Below, piece by piece: positions 26,653 to 35,703 of a DNA stretch of 64,000 nucleotides; position 1 is the first letter of the stretch, and every line of letters begins with the position of its first letter. The notes beneath the pieces are model-generated. The model did no database searches. It saw only the letters and a list, made by a program, of their open reading frames with translations, and had not been told where the DNA came from. The position numbers and the translations under genes were made by a program. This stretch comes from QVMM01 sp047030855 (GTDB lineage Bacteria > Bacteroidota > Bacteroidia > Bacteroidales > Dysgonomonadaceae): the NCBI GenBank assembly GCA_047030855.1, contig JBKYIJ010000008.1:1178001-1242000 (forward strand), in the 5' to 3' direction.

Positions 26653-27552
26653 ATGGCATTAATACATACTGATAACTGTCCTGTCTGCGGGAAAGGCGAT
26701 TTTTCCGAACTTGTTTCGTGTCGAGATAATTTAGTTACCAAAGAAATTTTTACGATTCTTAAATGTGATAATTGCGGCTTTGGATTCACGCAGGATTTTC
26801 CGTCGGAAGATGTTATCGGGAAGTATTACGAAGCGGACGATTATATTTCACACAGCGATACGCACAAAGGTATTGTTAATACCTTGTACCACTGGGCGCG
26901 CAAAATGGCTTTGCGATCGAAGGCTCGATTAATATTTTGCAATTCGTCCTTACAAACAAGCGGGCAGCTTCTTGACATCGGTGCAGGCACGGGATATTTC
27001 CTAAATACGATGCAGGAAAAAGGGTGGGTTGTGACAGGCATTGAAAAATCAGAGCCTACGCGATCGTTCGCGAAAGATAAGTTCGGATTGAATCTTCATG
27101 ATTCGGAATATTTATTTCAGATTCCCGATAAGTCGAAAGACGTCGTTACCATGTGGCACGTATTGGAGCATGTGGAAAAACTGAACCAAACGGTTGAGCA
27201 GATACATAAAATATTGAATGACGACGGAATTGCCGTTATAGCATTACCTAACAAAAATTCTTACGATGCGGTTCATTACAAAGCGAATTGGGCTGCTTAT
27301 GACGTGCCGAGGCATTTGTGGCATTTTTCTCCTTCCGACTTTTCGATGCTTGCCGAGAAGCATGGGTTTGCCGTAAAAAAAATGAAACCTATGTATTTCG
27401 ATGCTTTCTATATTTCGATGCTTAGCGAGAAGATAAGAGGCGCTGCACTGGCTACCGTTGTCGGGCTTATTGCCGGAGGGTGGTTTTCTTTTATGAGCCT
27501 GTTCAGTACATGCAGATGCAGCTCTGTTACTTATGTTTTAAGAAAGAAATGA
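26653..27552 (+). CDS. Zinc-ribbon class I SAM-dependent methyltransferase
   Basis: 299 residues. An N-terminal zinc ribbon (NCPVCGKGDFSEL...LKCDNCGFGF) precedes a Rossmann methyltransferase with LLDIGAGTGYFLNTMQEKGW (motif I), TGIEKSE and VVTMWHVLEHVEKLNQTV. The fold with the preceding Cys4 cluster is common among O- or C-methyltransferases of glycan and small-molecule pathways (Methyltransf_23 type). The C-terminus has a hydrophobic segment (residues about 262-285). It is followed 16 bp later by the YfhO gene and a GT2, suggesting a role in envelope glycan or lipid modification; the substrate is unknown. Confidence 0.82.
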   Translation: MALIHTDNCPVCGKGDFSELVSCRDNLVTKEIFTILKCDNCGFGFTQDFPSEDVIGKYYEADDYISHSDTHKGIVNTLYHWARKMALRSKARLIFCNSSLQTSGQLLDIGAGTGYFLNTMQEKGWVVTGIEKSEPTRSFAKDKFGLNLHDSEYLFQIPDKSKDVVTMWHVLEHVEKLNQTVEQIHKILNDDGIAVIALPNKNSYDAVHYKANWAAYDVPRHLWHFSPSDFSMLAEKHGFAVKKMKPMYFDAFYISMLSEKIRGAALATVVGLIAGGWFSFMSLFSTCRCSSVTYVLRKK

Positions 27553-27568
27553 AAAACTATTATATATT

Positions 27569-30085
27569 ATGATAAATCAGGAAAAAAGCCTTGTAAAAAA
27601 AATCCTTCCTCACGTTGGAGCCATTGTTTGTTTTTTAATCATAACGTTTGCGTATTTCAGTCCGTTGCTCGAGGGAAAAACATTGCCTCAGAGCGATGTG
27701 CAGCAATACGAAGGAATGGCTCAGGAGTTGAGGGAGTATTACATAAAAGAAGGAGCTTCTTCTGCATGGACAGGCTCGATGTTTTCGGGCATGCCTTCTT
27801 ATCAGATAGGGGTTTGGGGATCAAATCCTAACTTGTTAGATTATCTGGAAAGACCGCTAAAAACCATTGGAGCGAGTTCGGCAGGCCCTGTTTTTACGGG
27901 AATGCTTATGGCTTATATCCTATTTGTGGTAATGGGCTTCGGTGTTATCCCCGCAATGCTGGGCGCTGTGGCTTATTCCCTTTCGTCATACAATATTATC
28001 ATTATCGAAGCAGGACATGTTACTAAAGCGTGGACGCTGGCTTATATGCCTATGGTGGTGGCTTCTATGATGGCTCTGTTCAGGCGGAAGTTTCTTATCA
28101 GCGGTTTGCTGATGGCGTTGGGGCTGTGTATGATGATCAAGAGCAACCACTTGCAGGTGACTTATTACGCAGGCTTATTGTGTGCTTTATTGTACATAGG
28201 ATTTCTGATAAAAAGCATATTAAATAAAGAATACAAAGGATTGCTGAAAGCTTCGGGCATTTTAGTAATAGCAGTTATATTAGCCGTTCTGCCCAATCTT
28301 TCTACAATTTACGGAAACTATGAAATGGGGCATGAAAGTATTCGCGGAAAATCGGAACTTTCGCAGCCTACCGAGAGCGAGAAGCAATCTTCGGGATTGG
28401 ATAAGGATTATGCTTTTGCATGGAGTTACGGCAAAGGGGAAACGCTTTCCCTGCTGATTCCGAATATACAAGGCGGTGCGTCGGGCGGATTGCTTGGTCC
28501 CGAATCCAACTTCTATAAACAGATCAATTCACTTGCCAGAGCCAGTGGACAACAACTACCGTCTGAAGGAATACAGTCCCCGACCTATTGGGGCGATCAG
28601 CCATTTACTTCCGGTCCTGTGTATTTCGGTGCTGTTATTTGCTTCCTGTTTTTGCTCGGAATGATAATCATAAAAAGCAAAGTCAAGTGGATTCTGCTGG
28701 CAGCAACCGTTTTGTTTATCTTCCTTTCGTGGGGGCGTAACTTCGAGTCTTTCAATGACTTTTTCTTCTATCATTTCCCGTTCTATAATAAGTTCAGGGC
28801 GGTTTCGATGGGACTTGTGATCCCTGCCTTGACGATGATTATTGTTGCGGTTTGGGGAGTAGTCGAATTTTTCAGTGGAAACATTGAGCAAAAGAAACTG
28901 CAAAAGGCTTTGTACTGGTCAGGTGGGGTTATGCTTGTCTTGTGCCTGTTTTTCTGGATTACGCCCGATTTCTTTTTTAATTTCACAAGCGTAAACGATG
29001 CTCAATGGAAATCGCAATATCCCGATTCTGCCTACTTGGCTTTGTTGAGCGACAGAAAAGATTTGCTGGCTTCGGATGCCTTGCGTTCGTTTATATTTAT
29101 TGCTCTTGCGTTCGCGGTTTTATGGTTCTCGTTCAAAATGAAGTCGGATCGCGGCAAAATAGCATTTTCCTGTACGATCGTTCTTGCCGTTCTGGTTTTG
29201 GTCGATCTTTGGGGTGTCGATAAACGTTACCTGAATGATAAAATGTTTCAGAATAAATCGGCTTACACCAGTCAGAAATTTGTTCAGTCGAATGCTGATA
29301 AGATGATATTGCAGGACAAATCCCCGTCTTATCGTGTGCTTAACCTTAACGATCCGTTCAGAGAGTCAAGGACGTCTTACTTTCATAAATCTATCGGCGG
29401 ATACCACGCAGCCAAACTCAAACGTTATCAGGAACTGATCGACTATCGTTTACAGGGCGAAATAACGTCTATAATAGGTTCGTTTGAGTCTCAGAATATA
29501 GATACGATTATGTCGGGCTTCAAAAAACTGCCTTCTCTGAACATGCTGAATGCGAAATACATTGTCTTTCATCCCGAACAACCTCCGTTGATAAACCCGT
29601 ATGCTTATGGCAACGCATGGTTTGTTTCGGACTATTATCTGGCAGAAAATGCCGATAAGGAAATTGAAGCATTGAATACGCTCGATCCGAGGAAAACGGC
29701 AGTGGTTGATAAACGTTTCGAAAACGAATTGTCGGGTTTCAAAATTGTGCCCGATTCGGCTGCGAGTATTGAAATGACTATGTATAAGCCTGATAAGGTA
29801 TCCTATAAATCGAAAACAAACAGTGAACAACTGGCTGTTTTCTCCGAAATTTATTATGCGAAAGGTTGGGAAGCATATATTGACGGCAAGTTTGTTCCTC
29901 ATTTCAGAGTGGACTGGACTTTGCGCGGACTGCGTGTGCCGCAAGGCGAACATGAAATAGAGTTTAAATTCATTCCGCATACATATAATATGACGAGGAC
30001 TATTTCCACGGCAAGCAGCGTGGTGCTGATTCTCGTATTGCTGGGTGCGTTGGTTCTTGCTTTCAGGAGAAAGGAAAACGCCTGA
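27569..30085 (+). CDS. YfhO-family polytopic membrane protein
   Basis: 838 residues with about twelve membrane helices. It has an early periplasmic acidic region after helix 1 (FSPLLEGKTLPQSDVQQYEG) and a large extracytoplasmic C-terminal domain (about residues 555-805) ending in a last helix (VVLILVLLGALVLAF). The architecture is that of YfhO/GT-C-like proteins; the Gram-positive members act in glycosylation of lipoteichoic acid, and the Bacteroidota members are uncharacterised. SDVQQY, with its acidic residue at the membrane face, fits the metal/donor site. Its stop overlaps the start of the following GT2 by one base, indicating a linked function. Confidence 0.82.
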   Translation: MINQEKSLVKKILPHVGAIVCFLIITFAYFSPLLEGKTLPQSDVQQYEGMAQELREYYIKEGASSAWTGSMFSGMPSYQIGVWGSNPNLLDYLERPLKTIGASSAGPVFTGMLMAYILFVVMGFGVIPAMLGAVAYSLSSYNIIIIEAGHVTKAWTLAYMPMVVASMMALFRRKFLISGLLMALGLCMMIKSNHLQVTYYAGLLCALLYIGFLIKSILNKEYKGLLKASGILVIAVILAVLPNLSTIYGNYEMGHESIRGKSELSQPTESEKQSSGLDKDYAFAWSYGKGETLSLLIPNIQGGASGGLLGPESNFYKQINSLARASGQQLPSEGIQSPTYWGDQPFTSGPVYFGAVICFLFLLGMIIIKSKVKWILLAATVLFIFLSWGRNFESFNDFFFYHFPFYNKFRAVSMGLVIPALTMIIVAVWGVVEFFSGNIEQKKLQKALYWSGGVMLVLCLFFWITPDFFFNFTSVNDAQWKSQYPDSAYLALLSDRKDLLASDALRSFIFIALAFAVLWFSFKMKSDRGKIAFSCTIVLAVLVLVDLWGVDKRYLNDKMFQNKSAYTSQKFVQSNADKMILQDKSPSYRVLNLNDPFRESRTSYFHKSIGGYHAAKLKRYQELIDYRLQGEITSIIGSFESQNIDTIMSGFKKLPSLNMLNAKYIVFHPEQPPLINPYAYGNAWFVSDYYLAENADKEIEALNTLDPRKTAVVDKRFENELSGFKIVPDSAASIEMTMYKPDKVSYKSKTNSEQLAVFSEIYYAKGWEAYIDGKFVPHFRVDWTLRGLRVPQGEHEIEFKFIPHTYNMTRTISTASSVVLILVLLGALVLAFRRKENA

Positions 30086-30991
30086 TGAAACTGTCGGTTA
30101 TTATCTGTACGTATAATCGGGAGAAGTATATTTATAATGCCTTAAGGAGCATTGCGAACCAGAATTTCCCGAAAGATGAATATGAGATCGTATTGATCAA
30201 TAACAAGAGTACGGATAATACCGAAAAGTGTTGCGAGAAGTTTTGTTCCGATTTCCCTGATGTGGATTTCAGATACTTTATAGAGGAAAATCAAGGGCTT
30301 TCTTATGCCCGAAACAGAGGCGTAAAAGAAAGTTCGGGCGATGTGCTTATATATGTCGATGACGATGCTACCGTGTTTGACGGTTATCTCTTGTCCGTTA
30401 AATCTTTTTTTGAGAAAAATTCGGATGCCTTAGCTTGCGGAGGTCCTATTATCCCTGTTTATGAGATTGAGAAACCGAAATGGCTTTCGCATTATACCGA
30501 GCAGTTGATTGGCGGAGCCTTGTACGAAGGGGATAAGATAAAACCTTTCAGGCACGGGAAATATCCGGGAGGAGGAAATTCCGCTTTTCGGAAAGAAGTG
30601 TTTGAAAAATACGGACTGTTCAACGTTGATTTGGGCAGGAAAGGCAGCAGCCTGATCGGCGCGGAGGAAAAGGATTTCTTTGAACGCCTGACTAAGGATA
30701 ACCGTATCTTCTACTATCTTCCGCAAATGGGTATTTATCATTACATACCTGCAAAAAAAACTGACGGAAGAACATTTTACCAACCTTACTTACTCGATCG
30801 GGAAAAGTGAACGGATCAGAACAAAATCTGTTTCTGAATCGAGTTACGTGAAAAGATTGTTTTCGGAATGTATTAAATGGTGTGCTTCCTTTGTCTTGTT
30901 TTTTCTCTACTTGTTGAAGTTACAACCAAGTAAAGGCGTGAAACTCTTACAGTTCAGGTGGAATGTTTCGAAAGGGCTTGTCGGAGGATAA
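30085..30991 (+). CDS. Family 2 glycosyltransferase, frameshifted
   Basis: 301 residues after repair. The GT-A domain has SVIICTYNREKYIYNALRSI, VLINNKSTDNTEKC, ENQGLSYARNRGV and the DxD motif LIYVDDDATVFDGYLL. GGGNSAFRKEVFEKYGLF and GAEEKDFFERL form the acceptor/catalytic region. The A8 run 30753-30760 contains one extra base. Removing it turns the early stop into IPAKKLTEEHFTNLTYSIGK and a C-terminal membrane-proximal helix (SFVLFFLYLLKLQ) ending LVGG. It overlaps the YfhO gene and precedes queG by 5 bp. Confidence 0.87.
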
Positions 30992-30996
30992 ATTCA

Positions 30997-31945
30997 ATGA
31001 ACACATACTCAAAAAAAAGATTTGTCCCGATTGATAAAGCAATTTGCTGTTCAGGTCGGTTTTGACGTTTGCGGTATTACTAAAGCCGAAGATGTCGGAA
31101 ATGAAAAGGATGTGTTGAGATTATGGCTCGATAGAGGATACAATGCAGAAATGGGATATATGGCGAATTATTTCGATAAGAGATGCGATCCTACGCTTTT
31201 GGTTGAAGGTGCCAAATCCATTATATGCGTCGCTCTTAATTACTACCCCGAAGTAAAACAGAATCTCGAAAATCCACAGTTTGCTTATTATGCCTATGGA
31301 AAAGATTATCACGACGTGATAAAAGAAAAATTGCGGAAACTTTTTAACTATTTGTTATCCTTAGTTCCGAACTTGTCGGGCAGGTTCTTTTGCGATACCG
31401 CGCCAGTCCTTGAGCGGCATTGGGCGACAAAATCTGGAATTGGTTTTATCGGCAAGAACGGAATGCTTATTATACCACACAAAGGCTCGTATTTTTTATT
31501 GGGAGAGCTGATTGTTGATGTTGAATTGGAATACGATCGTCCGATGAAACAATTGTGCGGAAACTGTACTAAGTGTATTGATGCCTGTCCTACGAATGCT
31601 TTAGAAAAACCTTATTTACTGAACTCGAATAAGTGCATATCCTATCAGACAATAGAAAATAAAGGAGAGATCAGTTTTGATGTCAAGAGTAATTTAAACA
31701 ATAAAGTTTTCGGTTGCGACATTTGCCAACAGGTATGCCCTTGGAACAGATTTGCAAAGCCGACGAGTGTTGGGGAGTTTATACCAAAGCAAGATTTGTT
31801 GGATATAACCGGAGAAAAACTGTTGAATATGACACCTGATGGATTTAATGTATTGTTCAAAGGATCAGCCGTGAAAAGGGCAAAATATTGCGGCTTGAAG
31901 CGTAATATGCAGGCTATTGTTGATTCGGATAAAACAGAAAGTTGA
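30997..31945 (+). CDS. queG: Epoxyqueuosine reductase QueG, frameshifted near the start
   Basis: 315 residues after repair. This cobalamin-dependent iron-sulfur enzyme performs the last step of queuosine synthesis in tRNA. The two [4Fe-4S] sites are CGNCTKCIDACPTNAL and CDICQQVCPWNRF. The earlier blocks GFDVCGITKAED, SIICVALNYYP and KSGIGFIGKNGMLI belong to the family. The natural ATG at 30997 reads MNTYSKK and is cut off by the A8 run 31011-31018; removing one A gives KKDLSRLIKQFAVQVGFD in frame. Without repair one must invoke a TTG start at 31022. Confidence 0.93.
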
Positions 31946-31986
31946 ATTATTCACATTTTTTATAAGAGCTGTATTGCCTAAAAACT

Positions 31987-31994
31987 TATTTTTG
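31987..31994 (+). promoter_or_regulatory. -7 element TATTTTTG for the FKBP lipoprotein
   Basis: A perfect TAnnTTTG match 29 nt before the ATG at 32024. It shows that the longer frame beginning at 31994 cannot be the true start. Confidence 0.5.
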
Positions 31995-32023
31995 TGCAGT
32001 GTAATAAATTTTATATAGATATA

Positions 32024-32644
32024 ATGAAAAATAGAGTTCACCGATATATTTTGTTCTTTCTGTTTGGTTTCGGAGTAATGCTTACTGTCAATTCATGTGG
32101 GAATGACGATGATTTTGAGATAGATGAGGCATGGAAGGATGCGAATGAGAATGCTTTTCGGATTGCCGAAAACTCAGGCAACTACAACAGATGGTTTTCG
32201 TATGCATCGACCAGTACTCCAAATGTAGAACTCAGCGATGATTATATTTTGTGGAAGCCTTCTTCGACTATTGATGACGAGAAAGCTGGCAAGCCTAAAA
32301 TATCCGTTGATGGTAAACCTCAGTTCAACGATAGCGTAAGATGTCGTTATGAAGGCTGGTTCTATGATCTGGATAATAAAAAGATAATTTTTGATTCTAC
32401 CGAAAATCCTGTTGAAGGAAGTAATACGAATCCTAATCATACTCCAAGAGGTTTCAAGATATCCTCCGTTGTTGAAGGTTGGAGAACGGCTCTTCAAAAC
32501 ATGAAAGCAGGTGAGGAAGTTGAAATTGTCATCCCTTGGAAACTTGCTTATGGAGCTTATTCAAGCGGTTCTATTCCCGGCTTTACTACGTTGTACTTTG
32601 TGATGAAGCTTGAGGAAATTGTTCCGATGAAAGAAACTAACTGA
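32024..32644 (+). CDS. FKBP-type peptidyl-prolyl isomerase lipoprotein
   Basis: 206 residues. The lipobox ends at Cys25 (LTVNSC), followed by GNDDDF, an acidic lipoprotein export-type signal. The FKBP fold occupies about residues 95-202: VRCRYEGWFYD, IIFDSTENP, FKISSVVEGWRTALQNMKAG, EVEIVIPWKLAYGAYSSGSI and TLYFVMKLEEI. The GW/ALQNM and PWKLAYG blocks are the active-site strands of periplasmic FkpA/Mip-like isomerases. It probably helps fold outer-envelope proteins. It converges with the regulator gene at 32652. Confidence 0.88.
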   Translation: MKNRVHRYILFFLFGFGVMLTVNSCGNDDDFEIDEAWKDANENAFRIAENSGNYNRWFSYASTSTPNVELSDDYILWKPSSTIDDEKAGKPKISVDGKPQFNDSVRCRYEGWFYDLDNKKIIFDSTENPVEGSNTNPNHTPRGFKISSVVEGWRTALQNMKAGEEVEIVIPWKLAYGAYSSGSIPGFTTLYFVMKLEEIVPMKETN

Positions 32645-32651
32645 TCTCCTT

Positions 32652-33305
32652 TCAGATATAATAGTCCGCAATATCTATTATTCCTGCGCGGATAGCGTAT
32701 TTGGTCGCTTCGTGCACGTTATTGACTTCCAGTTTTCTGAAAAGATTTTTTCGGTGAGAAATTATAGTGTGAATGCTGACCGATCGTTCAAAAGCAATTT
32801 CCTTAGTCGTTTTTCCTTCGGCAATACTTTTTAGGATCTCTTTTTCAGTAGAAGTCAGCCTTTTTTCTTCATTTTTGCTTTGCTGTAGTTTCGTGTTTAA
32901 CAAGTGATTGGTTATTTCCTCACAGATAAATCTTTTTCCTTTTTCCGCAAAAGACAACGCGGTTACGATTTCCTCTAATGATGATGATTTGAGGATGATA
33001 CTGAAATCTTTTTCGTTATAAATAAACCTTTTCAATAGCGGGTCGCTTAATTCTTCCGAAAAAATAATCCAGAAACTGTCTTTAAATCGGCTTTTGGTTA
33101 TTACTACTTCTTCGGGACTTGAGAAATCGAAGAGAGAATAGTCCAGAATGACAACCGATTCGGAATTTAACTTTAAAGACTCAATTAAGCCGATTTTTGA
33201 ATTTGCTTCCGATATTTTTGAAAAATCCAAATGCAGGTTTTCTACAATAAACTTTATTCCCGCACTTGTTATGTCTTGTTTATCGGCTATAATTAAATTT
33301 CTCAT
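32652..33305 (-). CDS. Orphan LuxR-type response regulator with an altered receiver
   Basis: 217 residues. A receiver-like domain (residues 1-120) keeps the phospho-acceptor Asp55 (VVILDYSLFD), the Ser of SEEL and the Lys of FSIILKSSS, but the metal-binding acidic pair is reduced to one (IIADKQD instead of IIADD). The C-terminal LuxR helix-turn-helix is clear: RLTSTEKEILKSIAEGKTTK, then EIAFERSVSIHTIISHRKNL. The ATG at 33305 gives the usual receiver N-terminus. No histidine kinase lies nearby. A -7 element is at 33324-33331. Phosphorylation may be weak or absent; the targets are unknown. Confidence 0.85.
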   Translation of the reverse strand: MRNLIIADKQDITSAGIKFIVENLHLDFSKISEANSKIGLIESLKLNSESVVILDYSLFDFSSPEEVVITKSRFKDSFWIIFSEELSDPLLKRFIYNEKDFSIILKSSSLEEIVTALSFAEKGKRFICEEITNHLLNTKLQQSKNEEKRLTSTEKEILKSIAEGKTTKEIAFERSVSIHTIISHRKNLFRKLEVNNVHEATKYAIRAGIIDIADYYI

Positions 33306-33323
33306 ATTCGCTGCAATTCCTAA

Positions 33324-33331
33324 CAAATATA
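33324..33331 (-). promoter_or_regulatory. -7 element TATATTTG for the response regulator gene
   Basis: Minus-strand match to TAnnTTTG 18 nt before the ATG at 33305, implying a very short leader. The -33 element is unclear. Confidence 0.4.
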
Positions 33332-33502
33332 GAATTATTCGTTGATATATAATGTGTTATATGTTTTATTTTAAAGATTAGTATTAAATATGGTTAACGG
33401 TTGAACAATATTATCTTTATTAATTCGTTTATAATCATGTTCTTGTGTGTTTTTTGTGCTTGCAGGTTAGTGTTAAATACCAAAAAACAATTAATCAGTT
33501 TA

Positions 33503-33534
33503 TTGTAAGTGAGAAAATAAATTTGTTATCTTTG
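33503..33534 (+). promoter_or_regulatory. Bacteroidota promoter for ndk
   Basis: TTG at 33503-33505, a 21 bp spacer, then TATCTTTG at 33527-33534. Transcription should start near 33541, 25 nt before the ndk ATG. The rest of the 260 bp between 33305 and 33566 is AT-rich and shows no ORF or hairpin that I can support. Confidence 0.6.
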
Positions 33535-33565
33535 GCTGAATCATAAGTAAAAAATCATTTAAATA

Positions 33566-34042
33566 ATGCATAAAACGTTAGTCATTTTGAAACCTTCTGC
33601 TGTTCAGAGAGGATTAATTGGTGAAGTTATTTCACGATTTGAACGTAAAGGTTTACGACTTGTCGGAATGAAAATGATGCAGTTGGACGATGCTATTTTA
33701 AATGTGCACTATGCGCATCTGAAAGACAAACCTTTTTTTCAGAGCGTGAAAGATTCGATGAAAGCCAGCCCTGTTATAGCACAATGTTGGGAAGGAGTGG
33801 ATGCAGCCAAAGTTGTCAGAATGCTGATCGGTAAAACCAATGGACGCGAAGCGGCTCCCGGAACGATAAGGGGCGATTTTTCGATGAGCAGTCAGGAGAA
33901 TATTGTTCATGCCTCCGATTCTGCCGAATCCGCATTGGTTGAGCTTAAAAGATTTTTTAAAGACGAAGAGATTTTTCAATATAAAATGCAGGTTGCACCC
34001 AATCTGTATTCTAATGACGATATAATAAATGATGAAAAGTAA
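33566..34042 (+). CDS. ndk: Nucleoside diphosphate kinase
   Basis: 158 residues. It transfers the gamma phosphate between nucleoside triphosphates and diphosphates through a phospho-histidine. Motifs are TLVILKPSAVQRGLIGEV (with the active Lys), GMKMMQL, RPF-type loop HLKDKPFF, TNGREAAPGTIRGDF and the catalytic NIVHASDSAESA (His). The tail of about 15 residues (YKMQVAPNLYSNDD) is typical of Bacteroidales. A good promoter lies upstream. The in-frame T7 run in its coding strand is not disturbed. Confidence 0.95.
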   Translation: MHKTLVILKPSAVQRGLIGEVISRFERKGLRLVGMKMMQLDDAILNVHYAHLKDKPFFQSVKDSMKASPVIAQCWEGVDAAKVVRMLIGKTNGREAAPGTIRGDFSMSSQENIVHASDSAESALVELKRFFKDEEIFQYKMQVAPNLYSNDDIINDEK

Positions 34043-34052
34043 GTGTATTGAA

Positions 34053-35036
34053 ATGAGCAAATTGAAGTTTTATGTTGCCGCATTTTCTTTGATTTTCCCT
34101 TTATGCGGATTTGCTCAGAACCAAAAAAGAGAAGATAATACCAAAGAAGAAAAACGCGTAGAATTTAATTACAAACAACGTCACAGTAAAGTAACCAAAG
34201 GACAGGACTTGTACGCTGACGGTATTAAGATAAAAAAAGACCTTTCTCTTATAGACGAAGCCCGCGAATCGCGTATTCTGGATATGGACGAAATTCCCGC
34301 AGATGAAATTTACGGCGGCGTTTGGTCTAACAGCAGAGTGAACGCTTATTCTTCACTGGAGGAGATTCCCGATACATTTAAAGTCGATTTGTCGAATTTC
34401 ACTATGCCGACAATGGGGTACACAACGTCTAACTTCGGACAAAGACGTCGTCGTATGCATTACGGGATAGATTTAAAAGTTCAGATCGGAGATACTATTT
34501 ATGCCGCATTTGACGGTAAAGTAAGGCTTTGCCAGTTTGAAAGAAGAGGCTATGGCAATTATGTAGTTCTTCGTCACCCTAACGGATTGGAAACTGTATA
34601 CGGACATTTGTCGGGATTTCTTGTAAAAGAAGACGACGTTGTAAAGTCGGGTGATCCGATTGCTTTGGGAGGAAATACAGGACGATCGACAGGTTCCCAT
34701 CTGCATTTGGAATTCCGTTTCTTAGGAAAACCGATTGATCCTAACAAGATCGTAGATTTTGATAATAAGATATGCCACAAAGATATTTATACCGTTACTC
34801 CGTCTTCTTTCAGCTATATGGGAGCCAGCACTTCCAGAGGCGTAAAGTATGGTAATAAAACAAACAGTACAAATAAATACGTTTCGGGAAAAGTAAACTA
34901 TCACAGGGTGAAAAGCGGTGACAGCCTTTATAAGATTGCGAAACGTTATGGAACCACAGTTCGTAACTTGTGCAAACTGAATAATATCTCGGAAAAAACT
35001 ACCCTCAGATTGGGACAAACCATAAGATTATCGTAA
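34053..35036 (+). CDS. Exported M23 metallopeptidase with C-terminal LysM domain
   Basis: 327 residues with a signal peptide (ends ...PLCGFAQ, about residue 22). It contains an M23 (lysostaphin-like) peptidase domain with RRMHYGIDLKVQIGDTI (HxxxD zinc ligands), VVLRHPNGLETVYGHLSGF and the second ligand pair SHLHLEFRF. The C-terminus has a peptidoglycan-binding LysM (YHRVKSGDSLYKIAKRYGTT, LNNISEKTTLRLGQTIRL). All zinc ligands are present, so it is probably an active cell-wall endopeptidase, unlike EnvC/NlpD-type activators. The ATG at 34053, 10 bp after ndk, is preferred; in-frame starts at 34029/34035 overlap ndk and would precede the signal peptide by a polar stretch. Confidence 0.9.
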   Translation: MSKLKFYVAAFSLIFPLCGFAQNQKREDNTKEEKRVEFNYKQRHSKVTKGQDLYADGIKIKKDLSLIDEARESRILDMDEIPADEIYGGVWSNSRVNAYSSLEEIPDTFKVDLSNFTMPTMGYTTSNFGQRRRRMHYGIDLKVQIGDTIYAAFDGKVRLCQFERRGYGNYVVLRHPNGLETVYGHLSGFLVKEDDVVKSGDPIALGGNTGRSTGSHLHLEFRFLGKPIDPNKIVDFDNKICHKDIYTVTPSSFSYMGASTSRGVKYGNKTNSTNKYVSGKVNYHRVKSGDSLYKIAKRYGTTVRNLCKLNNISEKTTLRLGQTIRLS

Positions 35037-35060
35037 AAGACTTAATTATCATATACAGAA

Positions 35061-35097
35061 AAGCATAAGGAACGTTTCCTTATGCTTTTGTTTTTTT
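35061..35097 (+). terminator. Intrinsic terminator of the ndk/M23 unit
   Basis: 12 bp inverted repeat (AAGCATAAGGAA / TTCCTTATGCTT, 35061-35087) followed by a T-rich tract through 35097. Confidence 0.7.
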
Positions 35098-35098
35098 C

Positions 35099-35106
35099 TA
35101 CCTTTG
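35099..35106 (+). promoter_or_regulatory. -7 element TACCTTTG for the DUF1599/tpiA operon
   Basis: A perfect TAnnTTTG match right after the upstream terminator and 31 nt before the ATG at 35138. It rules out the in-frame start at 35108. Confidence 0.5.
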
Positions 35107-35137
35107 TATGATAAAGTCATGTTTTTCATTAACAGTT

Positions 35138-35698
35138 ATGACAAAAACCAAAGAACAATTCGATTCGGTTATTTCCACATGCAGAAGCCTGTTTGCCAAA
35201 AAGCTTCAGGATTATGGCGCTTCATGGAGAATAATGCGTCCGCAATCGGTAACCGATCAGATCCTTATAAAAGCAAAAAGGATAAGAAGCCTTGAAGAAA
35301 CGAAGGTGAACAAAGTGGGCGACAGCATATCTTCCGAATTTACGGCTATCGTCAATTATTGCGTAATTGCAATGATCCAGTTGGAACGCGGTTACTCCGA
35401 AACTGTCGATATGAACGAAAAAGAGGCTCTTGCTCTGTATGATAAATACATTCAACAAACAATGGATCTTCTCTTTGCCAAGAATCATGATTACGGCGAG
35501 GCATGGCGTATTATGCGGATAAGTTCTTATACGGACTTGATCCTTGTCAAATTGTATCGCATAAAGCAGATTGAGGATAATAACGGAAAAACGCTTGTTT
35601 CGGAAGGCATTGTGTCCAACTATATGGATATATTGAATTATTCTGTTTTTGGTTTGATAAAAATAGAATATCCCGAAGATCAGAAAGGATATTTATAA
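35138..35698 (+). CDS. DUF1599 protein with a duplicated domain
   Basis: 186 residues built from two copies of one unit. Copy 1 (about residues 10-90) has KLQDYGASWRIMRPQSVTDQ and ILIKAKRIRSLEE. Copy 2 (about residues 105-180) has KNHDYGEAWRIMRISSYTDL and ILVKLYRIKQIED. The shared core is DYG-x-x-WRIMR-(9)-ILxKxxRIxxxE. This matches DUF1599, a Bacteroidales-enriched family whose function is unknown; the all-helical pattern with conserved acidic residues recalls MazG-like/all-alpha NTP pyrophosphatases, but that is speculation. It starts the operon DUF1599, DoxX, tpiA, SPOR, folE, an order I recall from Bacteroides. Confidence 0.88.
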   Translation: MTKTKEQFDSVISTCRSLFAKKLQDYGASWRIMRPQSVTDQILIKAKRIRSLEETKVNKVGDSISSEFTAIVNYCVIAMIQLERGYSETVDMNEKEALALYDKYIQQTMDLLFAKNHDYGEAWRIMRISSYTDLILVKLYRIKQIEDNNGKTLVSEGIVSNYMDILNYSVFGLIKIEYPEDQKGYL

Positions 35699-35703
35699 CC
35701 AGA

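Noticed and set aside
29450..29980. 176-codon ORF antisense to the YfhO gene
   Set aside because: Shadow of a long conserved gene; His/Phe/Arg-rich with no domain.
31022..31945. queG starting at the TTG at 31022
   Set aside because: Removing one base from the A8 run restores an ATG start at 30997 with a family-like N-terminus.
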